Shown here piece by piece: positions 6,445-12,476 of a stretch of 12,476 bases of DNA. The DNA is taken from positions 12,144-24,619 of the forward strand of contig NW_003105603.1 in assembly GCF_000003605.2 (NCBI RefSeq), in the 5' to 3' direction. Both the position numbers and the translations under genes were made by a program. How positions within the stretch are numbered: the stretch's first letter is position 1; every line of letters begins with the position of its first letter. A model generated the notes under the pieces. The model saw nothing but the letters and a program-made list of their open reading frames with translations, was not told the DNA's origin and made no database searches. Origin of the DNA: Saccoglossus kowalevskii (lineage: Eukaryota > Hemichordata > Enteropneusta > Harrimaniidae).

Positions 6445-6689
6445 GATGCATACATAGCATTGAAGTTGATCAAATATTTTCCATTTGCGCAGTCACTCCA
6501 AGTATAATGCCACGACTTCGAACACATAGTGGGAATATATGTCTTTATATTTGTGCGTTTTTGTCACGCCGCTACCGTGATCTGAACGTTTCCACTGCTC
6601 TGCACATTTTGCATGTCCTTAAACTAAACAACAACATACAAGTTTGGAGGTGTAAATTACGTAATTCTCTGGCCTGTGTTATCCCTTGC

Positions 6690-6812
6690 TCATTGAGGAG
6701 TCTGGCACCCTATTGTTATCACAACTGATGAGCTGGATTCTCTAGTAAATGGCATCCACAGACTTCTTGCGGTTTTATGACGACCACTTAGTGGTTTTAT
6801 GTTGGCCGCCAT
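6690..6812 (-). CDS. 40-residue minus-strand frame with strong start context
   Basis: The minus strand reads GATGCATGGCGGCC with ATG at 6812, opening MAANIKPLSGRHKTARSLWM and stopping at 6690-6692. The start is basic and free of acidic residues for the first 20 positions, as in mitochondrial leaders, and G is at +4. AGG|GTGCCA is a weak donor inside. It might be a first exon of a leftward gene. It is short, and the surrounding G+C is modest, so the evidence is thin. Confidence 0.2.
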   Translation of the reverse strand: MAANIKPLSGRHKTARSLWMPFTRESSSSVVITIGCQTPQ

Positions 6813-6829
6813 GCATCAACGTTGTTGTT

Positions 6830-7390
6830 AATGTTGGCTGGTTTCGTCACCACCGAGTTGTTGCAGACCGACCTTGAAATCAAAATGTGTCTAGTTCGCC
6901 ATGTTCATCTGGCTTCTGCACTATTGAAATTGTGCTTGATACCAAACCATCATTTATGTGACAATTGCCATTTTTGATATACTCAACCCTGTTGTGTGGT
7001 CACTTCTTCTGGGCAATTGCAGAAAATGGTATCACTAATATCATTTCATCAATGATCAGTGAGTCCTGTCTGTATCCAAGGTCATAAATAATCTTACAAA
7101 ATATGCTTTGTAGTTGAGTCTGCTTCAAGTGTATTGTCATTTGTGCTTGTCAGGTGGTAACTTTGAAAGTCAAACATTACTACCAGAATCGTGACAAAAT
7201 TTGGGTTTTATTCAAACAAAATTTACATTGAAATATATTGTAATGTGTAGAACCATGATGACCCACTTTTTGTATCAACCTAAATACTTGGTCAAGGGCA
7301 ACTGTATTTTGTAACTATATTAGTAGTACAGGAATTGTTTGTCAGACATTTGTGTTATTTATACGCTGCATGTTTGTCAGTTAGTCAACT
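6830..7390. other. Spacer, no gene supported
   Basis: Only short frames. TTGCAG near 7017-7022 and GTGAGT near 7060 resemble splice sites around a 37-base segment, but no neighbouring candidate exon has a compatible phase. Confidence 0.5.
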
Positions 7391-7435
7391 CAATCTTTTT
7401 TTCTTTTCTCTTTTTTTTTTTTTTCATTTTTACAG

Positions 7436-7840
7436 TTTTCTTGCATGCTGATCAGAACAGTTATTTTTTTGGCCCAAATATTAGAAACGGGTATGGCTAA
7501 TAATAAAACAGAAAAGTGTTCCAAGGATCTTCCTAACTCTAACTCTCCAGTCCCTCCAGATAACTATACATGTCCTGAAGAGGGCCATATGCAATTAAAA
7601 TGGGGGAGGGGCACTGGAGGAGCGAAGATAGGATTACAGTTATGGGTGAGGGGTACTGACTTAATTTTAAAATTTACAGATAACAAAATATTCATAAAAA
7701 AATGCCACACTCATTTGTTCGAGCAATACAAAAACAAGAATTACATTGTACACTATTGTTATGAAAAGTGGATCAAAGTTTTAGAGAAGGGAAAACAAAT
7801 TTGCAAAGAGTTTTTGATGGTCAACGCCTTACTGCTGTAA
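7436..7840 (+). CDS. 135-codon candidate exon after strong acceptor
   Basis: A pyrimidine tract about 40 bases long (7393-7427, almost all T) leads into TTTTTACAG ending at 7435, an excellent splice acceptor. The frame beginning at 7436 is open in phase 0 for 134 codons to TAA at 7838-7840; an internal ATG is at 7445. The protein has a polar, Pro-rich part (KDLPNSNSPVPPDNYTCPEE), a Gly/Trp part (LKWGRGTGGAKIGLQLW) and a basic, aromatic C-terminal part ending KQICKEFLMVNALLL. No family recognised. A fair donor, TTATGG|GTGAGG, after 7645 would keep phase 0 and could join to the exon at 8308. Alternatively the T tract is a reversed poly-A tail of a retroelement. Confidence 0.4.
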   Translation, partial: FSCMLIRTVIFLAQILETGMANNKTEKCSKDLPNSNSPVPPDNYTCPEEGHMQLKWGRGTGGAKIGLQLWVRGTDLILKFTDNKIFIKKCHTHLFEQYKNKNYIVHYCYEKWIKVLEKGKQICKEFLMVNALLL

Positions 7841-7893
7841 AGTAATTTGAACAAACTGGGTTATATGCCACTTTGTTATGTTATAGTATGGTT

Positions 7894-8331
7894 TTCACTG
7901 CCATATTGTTCAAAACAGCAACATTGCCAGCTAAGTTGCTGACTGGTTTGCTATGTGTGCCTGATCATTGTTACCTGATTGGAACAAGTTGAGTCAAACT
8001 AACCTTAGCAGGAGACATTAAACTAATAGTGGAGGATTTGGACACGCTGAATATAAATAGAAAATCATGATGCAATTGCTTTTCAATTTATTTCATTCAA
8101 TCGTAAAATTCCTATGTAATAAATGACAGTATGAAATGTCGGTACATAGTTGCTGGTGTGTCTGGTGCATGTCATAACGCTCGTAATGGCACTCGTTTAG
8201 CCGAACAGCACACACTTGTAAGGTGTTCAAATTAACCAGTTTTAAACGATCTTGAGATACGCTTAACAAACCAGTCAGCAACTTATCTGGCAATGTTGCT
8301 ATTTTAGTGTTTGAAACAATATGACACTGAA
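7894..8331. repeat. Inverted repeat with 34-bp near-perfect arms
   Basis: Bases 7917-7950 (beginning AGCAACATTGCCAG) match the reverse complement of 8267-8300 at 33 of 34 positions, around a 316-base loop. Similarity continues outward with small gaps (CATATTGTTCAAAAC against CATATTGTTTCAAAC, then TTTCA(C/G)TG) and fades inward. The arms are thus nearer 55-80 bases of varying age. It may be a MITE or a local inverted duplication. No clear target-site duplication was found. Confidence 0.65.
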
Positions 8332-8514
8332 AGTAATGGATGTTTAAACATCAAACAAATATACTTGGAGGATTTAAATTTCAACGAAAAAAAACAACAG
8401 ATCCGGGTTCACCTAGACAATGATGATTTAAAAATTGGCACTCAGGTCGCAAAACATGGGCCTTTGAACAATTCCCAAATTTGTGACAACCGTGGCACAA
8501 AGGAGATAAACAAG
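8308..8514 (+). CDS. Possible 69-codon internal exon
   Basis: GCTATTTTAG ends at 8307 and AACAAG|GTACCA gives a donor at 8515, so the exon is 207 bases, phase 0 to 0. Without the donor the frame stops at 8530-8532. It encodes a polar, acidic protein stretch (YDTESNGCLNIKQIYLEDLN, then VHLDNDDLKIGTQVAKHG). It could follow the exon ending at 7645 (662-base intron) in phase. The acceptor's pyrimidine tract is weak, and its first bases lie in the outer edge of the inverted repeat. No family recognised. Confidence 0.25.
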
Positions 8515-8539
8515 GTACCAGCATATGCCTGAACCATTA

Positions 8540-9660
8540 TGTGCCATAGTCTTAAAATCTGCTGATCTAGTGGAAATTCGCAATAAAACTGTCCCTCGAT
8601 ATTATTAGATATAATTATTGCTAGGTCAAGGCCACTTATTCATTGTTTTTATCAATAAAGACCAGTTTTATTTTTGTGTGTAGATACAACATGAAGTGTT
8701 ATATTTATTTTCCAGCTTTCATTAAATTTATTTGATTGATTATAATCAGCTCCCCTCTCCCCCAAATGCTGAAAATTGCGACATTTCCCCAAAGGTAATG
8801 CCTGTGTTCCCCCAATCATTGGCTATGTTTGTGCATTCCGTTTTGCACAACATTGACTGAAATATAGTAAAATGTATATACATCCACTTTGTTTGAAGTA
8901 TTACACAGTCTGTTATGTTCTACTTTTCTTCTGTATGGAATATAGCCATAACACTTTTTAATCTATTTGAAATAAATTAATATTGTATTTTATAGTCTAT
9001 GGACTTTGAACTTTTTTTGTGCAAAACCCTTTCTAAGTTGACTAGTCTATTGTTGACATACTTTAGTGGTGTATTAACTATAACATGTCGAAATGGTCTT
9101 TTACAAGTCTTTAACAACAATTACTTTGACAATCATTTAATATTTCAATTATATTTCTAGAGTCGATGAACATATTCACATTTTATAATTCAAATCATCA
9201 CCACAAAACTAGGATTTTAGTGTGTTTAGTACCGGTACTGAGAAATGTATAGAATAAATATTTATTTAGGTCATGGACGCTTCGTACAGATGTTCACTCC
9301 CAATATTGAAGGCCTTTTCATCCCATGCAATGATGGTACAATGAAATTTGTTTTATTTGCAGAAGAATGGCCCAATCATTTCTCTATGTACTTATTGTGG
9401 TATTATTTGGTGTACAATGGTATTTAGTAATAGTAGTTGCTAATTATATCACACAGAGACAGGACAGTATATAAAGCTACCGGTAGTCATCTACTAGAAA
9501 ATAATAACAGATTTCATCTTTCCCTGTGGTTATTTCATGGAACACTATTGTTTTTCTGTTGTTATTTTAGTCATGTTGCATATATTTTCTGTGAGCCTAC
9601 TTGTAGGGATTCAAGTAAAAATTAAGTGTATGAATGTATGTAGCCTATAGCAGGACCAGT
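8540..9660. other. AT-rich, CpG-poor spacer
   Basis: No gene supported. Small plus-strand frames at 9245-9427 and 9437-9625 are rich in Phe, Tyr and Leu as AT-rich random sequence gives. TTTATTTTCCAG (ending 8715) and ATATTTCTAG (near 9160) look like acceptors, but the following frames close within about 8-30 codons. One TATATAAAG at about 9469-9477. Confidence 0.5.
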
Positions 9661-9676
9661 TTCTGTTTTATCAGCT

Positions 9677-9712
9677 CTGATTGGCCGATATTACGGCCAA
9701 GGACCATGCGCA
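9677..9712. promoter_or_regulatory. NF-Y and NRF1-like site pair
   Basis: CTGATTGG at 9677-9684 (reverse complement CCAATCAG) is followed by CATGCGCA at 9705-9712, an NRF1-like half-palindrome. These two motifs often occur together in TATA-less promoters. No first exon with a good donor is evident next to them. Confidence 0.3.
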
Positions 9713-9928
9713 GTGTAAACACGCAGTTGGTTGCCCTCAAATTCTGGGGATTAGATATTCACACAGGCACTATACATTCTCATAACATTCTGAGCTATCA
9801 AAGAGTACATATTATAATGATACGTTTTTTTTTCACCACTGACCAAAAAATAAAAGTCGATTTCAACTTTTAACTGCTACATTTAGGTGTAAAGTGGCAA
9901 CGATGTTATATCCCAGTTCACGCGACTC

Positions 9929-9975
9929 CATTTTGAAATTGATCTTTGTTACGTCAGCTGTAATATACTCACCTG
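9929..9975 (-). promoter_or_regulatory. Minus-strand splice donor, CRE-like site and start codon
   Basis: Read leftward: CACAG|GTGAGT with the exon end at 9973, then a CRE-like TGACGTAA (9956-9949), then CAAAATGGAG with ATG at 9931 opening 22 codons. A consensus donor right after an open 25-codon frame could mark an exon of a leftward gene, but no acceptor upstream of it was found. Confidence 0.2.
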
Positions 9976-10017
9976 TGATATCTTGAAGTCAAATTCACAT
10001 ATTGGAGTGGAGAAGTC

Positions 10018-10033
10018 GATAGATAGATAGATA
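10018..10033. repeat. (GATA)4 microsatellite
   Basis: Four exact GATA units, flanked by TC and TTAG. Confidence 0.85.
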
Positions 10034-10546
10034 TTAGTGGATATGTATTCAGTTTGTTATTGGATAGAAAATGTGTCACCAAGTGTAATTTTTAGTGACG
10101 TGCTTTGCCAGTAGGTTATGGTAAACAATATGTGCGTTCACTCTATGCACTTTCAGCACCTTGGCCGTAACATCATGCAACATAGACCAATTGGGCTGCT
10201 AAAATTGCTGCAAGTCCAAGTGTAGGTCATAGGTCTGTCTCTTTAACTATTTATGAATTTAAAGTATACTTATAAATTTGTTGCTGGCTCCTCTCCAATA
10301 TTTACTTCAACAGCAACCATAGTTGATAACTAAGATAGTGTTAACTGTGATAAGTTGATCCCCTGCTATGATACTACAGTTATATTACCTAAGACAGGTA
10401 CATGTATACAGTTATATGATGAGTTTAGTGGGTGTGATTCTGTTATTAGGTAGCTCCATATGGGATATAATAGCAAAAATTAACGCCATTCAGCCTGTAC
10501 ATTTTATGAGATGTTACAGGATCTTATGTTTTTGCCTCTGCCTCGT

Positions 10547-10588
10547 TTGTCTGTCCGTCTGTCTGTCTGTCTGTCCGTGTGTGTGTAT
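10547..10588. repeat. (TGTC)n microsatellite with TG tail, copy 2
   Basis: TGTC units interrupted by CCG, followed by GTGTGTGTGTATATGTGCATGCATC. The order (TGTC, then CC, then TG repeats) matches the copy at 1235-1280 and is in the same orientation. The plus-strand frame across it, 10368-10631, is an artefact of the repeat. Confidence 0.8.
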
Positions 10589-10639
10589 ATGTGCATGCAT
10601 CTGCTCAATGTTATTTCTTTGTCTTGCCTGAACAGTTTT

Positions 10640-11580
10640 TGTTGGTACTAGACCATAAATTATAGTATACTAGTATTTATGAAAAACTTCAATCTATCCA
10701 AAATTAAGAACTTACATTTTTTTTTTTAAATACAATGTTTTATTGTGACTAATCTCCTGTTTTTTTAAAAAAACAAAAATTGATCGTGAATACATTCAAG
10801 TGGCATAGTAAAATTTTCTGATTGGTCGATAACCAGCGAGACCTATAAGTTTCAGGTCAACTCATGAATGGAAAAAGCATGGCGGATATCGTTTCGCATC
10901 AAGTATTTGCGTACAGCTGAAAACATTTGCTTTCGAATTCAAACCATATTTATATCAAACCAACGAATTGATTTTTTGTATGTTATGATAATCAACATTT
11001 CAACACCTCGAAAACAAGTCATTGGCCTGTGAAGTAGTATGAACAATTATGCAACTGTGATCATATGCTTCTAAGCAATGTGTTCGTGTTTGTTTTTATT
11101 TGAAACATGATCTATACATTAAAATCATTTACCGGTAATAATTTTTGTTATCACATACAAGAAATACCATCAATTTTCATAAATTAAAATCAAGGCCTTT
11201 CTCACCCACCTGAGGCTTAAAATAGAATACAAGCGTTAATGCAAAATTAATGGAAGTGAGCTATCTGTTCGTGGTTTTTTATCAATAATATTCCAAAAAA
11301 TTCACCTGTAAAGTAAACAGCTTTTAAAATTCTTTGATAAAAACTGGCATATTTTCCCCATTTGCTCAGGATTTTGATCAACATTTTTGCAAAAGTAATC
11401 ATGCTGGTTTGTCTTGCAATAGATGTCAAAAGTTCATTTTGGAGCTCACAGGGTTTAACTGATTACATTACCTGGTACTCTCCATGCATGTTGTAACATG
11501 GTAAGGTTAGTAGTATGGTAGAGGTTACCTCTTCTTGAATTCAGTTGCCAAACCGAGTTCCTTTCAATAAATTAGAGATT
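10640..11580. other. AT-rich spacer with one promoter-like spot
   Basis: No gene supported. CTGATTGG at 10818-10825 lies about 55 bases before AGCATGGCGGATATC, whose ATG at 10879 opens only 13 codons; CATCAA|GTATTT would be a poor donor. A simple palindrome GTTTTTTTAAAAAAAC sits at 10759-10774. A minus-strand frame at 11247-11429 looks like chance. Confidence 0.45.
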
Positions 11581-11586
11581 TAAATA

Positions 11587-11719
11587 CTGTAAACCACTTC
11601 AATTTCTAAAAAGACAAATTATTCATGAATTTGAGAAAATTGACCAACTTCCATATAATTTTATCTTCATGAATGCCATCAAATCGAAAAAATTAAGCGA
11701 AAATTTAAGTGGTATACAT
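11587..11719. mobile_element. TA-flanked MITE, about 133 bp
   Basis: CTGTAAACCACTTCAATTT at 11587-11605 matches the reverse complement of 11701-11719 (ATGTATACCACTTAAATTT) at 16 of 19 positions, and each end is flanked by TA (11585-11586 and 11720-11721). This fits a Tc1/mariner-type target duplication. The inside is AT-rich with TTCATGAAT twice and AAGCGAAAATTT next to the right arm. No coding capacity. Confidence 0.6.
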
Positions 11720-11980
11720 TATTCTCAGTGTTCACCTTCGTGGGAGTAGAGATGATAAATAAATCTGCACATAGATAAATCAAGGATTGAGGGGGGGGGG
11801 GTTGTAATTGAACAGGGAATATGACTTAAAATGGGAAAAAATATATTGTATCTTGAATGCATTTCATAAGGTAAGCAAAAACATTTTAACAGCAGCCTGG
11901 TAACAAAAATCTAGCTCAAAAAATTAGGAAAACAAATAATTTAAATATTTTTTCTAGCTTTTCCCTACCCACAATTCTCA
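11720..11980. other. AT-rich spacer with an 11-base G run
   Basis: A run of 11 G at 11791-11801 follows GATTGA and precedes TTGTAATTG. CATAAG|GTAAGC near 11867-11878 resembles a donor, but no open frame leads into it. Confidence 0.5.
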
Positions 11981-11984
11981 GCTG

Positions 11985-12089
11985 ACCGGAAGCGTATATA
12001 CAAGGCAGAATTTGATGCGCCGAAAACACCTGTCAACATACAAGCTTCTCTCTGATTGGTCTGACAGTTAGGATTGGGCAGCCAATCAG
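11985..12089. promoter_or_regulatory. ETS plus paired NF-Y motifs
   Basis: ACCGGAAGC at 11985-11993 is a consensus ETS-type site. CTGATTGG at 12052-12059 and CCAATCAG at 12082-12089 are perfect NF-Y sites facing each other across 22 bases, with a further GGATTGGG between them. This grammar is typical of TATA-less housekeeping promoters, possibly bidirectional. The window ends before a first exon can be confirmed. Confidence 0.35.
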
Positions 12090-12252
12090 GCACAAACCGA
12101 CTTCAGTAGGGTTTAATGTTGCAAGGAAATGGTAATTGTCTCCATGGAGATAAATTCAGAAATCCCCAATTTTATTTTGCTCTCTGAGCATAACTTGAGC
12201 ATAATAAGAATTTGTAGTGCTTTTTGATATTTTCTGTATTTTAATAGTCAAA

Positions 12253-12392
12253 GGGGGGGGGGAGTTGTCACCTGCGCATGCATCAGATGGCCATAGCATG
12301 TAATTGTTTACAAATAAGCATCTACCCATGAGCCTTTGCGTTTTTAGCGCGTGTTGTTATTGTCGCGTATGCGCAGGTGACAACCCTCCCGC
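12253..12392. mobile_element. Short inverted-repeat element with G-rich ends
   Basis: GTTGTCACCTGCGCAT at 12264-12279 is the exact reverse complement of 12369-12384. Outside it, ten G plus A on the left face CCTCCCGC on the right, so the arms extend outward with small differences. The total is about 140 bases and resembles a MITE. Each arm contains a TGCGCAT NRF1-like core and a CACCTG E-box. No clear target-site duplication was found. Confidence 0.55.
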
Positions 12393-12476
12393 TTTAACAG
12401 GTAGCTTTGCATTGACTCCAGTTTCTTTAATCGTCAACCCCTCATGTGTGGAATACTTGTCAATGTTGGAAGCTGT

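Larger units (their letters stand above)
6030..6600. promoter_or_regulatory. CpG-rich promoter-like patch
   Basis: CpG is frequent here (about 27 in 570 bases by hand count) compared with the neighbouring spacer. GCATTGTGGGAG near 6141-6152 resembles the vertebrate ZNF143/GFY-type core promoter word. A YY1-like AATATGGCCGCC overlaps the candidate start codon at 6198. No TATA box at a sensible distance. The combination suggests a TATA-less promoter reading rightward, with the caveat that vertebrate motif names are applied by similarity only. Confidence 0.4.

Noticed and set aside
6507-6728. 73-residue plus-strand frame after TTTGCGCAG
   Set aside because: The acceptor is plausible, but the phase does not fit the exon ending at 6286 and the protein looks random (Cys, Leu and Asn scattered).
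8093-8293. Minus-strand 66-residue frame
   Set aside because: It lies in the loop and right arm of the inverted repeat and reads as chance sequence.
9245-9873. Three consecutive small plus-strand frames
   Set aside because: Aromatic-rich, AT-driven translations with no exon borders in matching phase.
10368-10631. 87-residue plus-strand frame with a Cys/Val/Ser run
   Set aside because: Its tail is the translated TGTC/TG repeat and the rest is AT-rich.
1-12476. CRISPR arrays, bacterial operons, rRNA, tRNA genes
   Set aside because: The only regular spaced repeat is the 16-bp foldback array, which has no spacers. No tRNA box A/B pair, ribosome-binding pattern or rRNA sequence was seen.

Overview
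This looks like eukaryotic, invertebrate nuclear DNA. It is AT-rich (by eye roughly 35% G+C), with no operon structure and no long uninterrupted reading frame. It carries microsatellites, short inverted-repeat elements, long poly-T tracts and CpG-poor spacers broken by a few CpG-rich patches. The palindromic words TACATGTA (5 copies) and ACCGGT (5 copies outside the transposon), the TGTC arrays and the TTCGC-type hairpins recall marine invertebrates (molluscs, hemichordates, amphioxus, echinoderms). The phylum cannot be fixed from the sequence. No recognised protein family, viral gene, reverse transcriptase or transposase domain was found.

Layout. 1-600: CpG-rich, promoter-like, with a CCAAT box, a possible tiny first exon at 239 and an 84-codon open frame. 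600-2640: spacer, a TGTC-type repeat, a CpG-rich unknown segment and a degenerate AT-rich tandem repeat. 2640-3646: spacer. 3691-4704: a complete foldback-like DNA transposon whose arms are inverted arrays of 16-bp units, bounded by a perfect 9-bp target-site duplication and containing a nested LINE-tail-like insert. 4714-5365: a possible coding remnant, a 373-bp segment flanked by a 14-bp direct repeat, a perfect 16-bp hairpin repeat and a candidate terminal exon. 5525-5836: an unrecognised open frame.

6030-6600 is a second CpG-rich patch with the best-formed first-exon signal of the window (ATG at 6198, consensus donor at 6287), overlapped by an antisense frame. 7393-8514 has a very strong splice-acceptor signal followed by a 135-codon frame, a 34-bp inverted repeat and a second possible exon. 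8540-11580 is mostly AT-rich spacer with isolated promoter-like motifs and microsatellites. 11587-11719 is a small TA-flanked MITE. 11985-12392 combines ETS, NF-Y and NRF1-like sites with another short inverted-repeat element.

The region is therefore gene-poor: scattered candidate exons, none identifiable, and a set of non-autonomous repeats. The foldback element is the firmest and most interesting feature. All exon calls are by-eye inferences without homology or transcript support.
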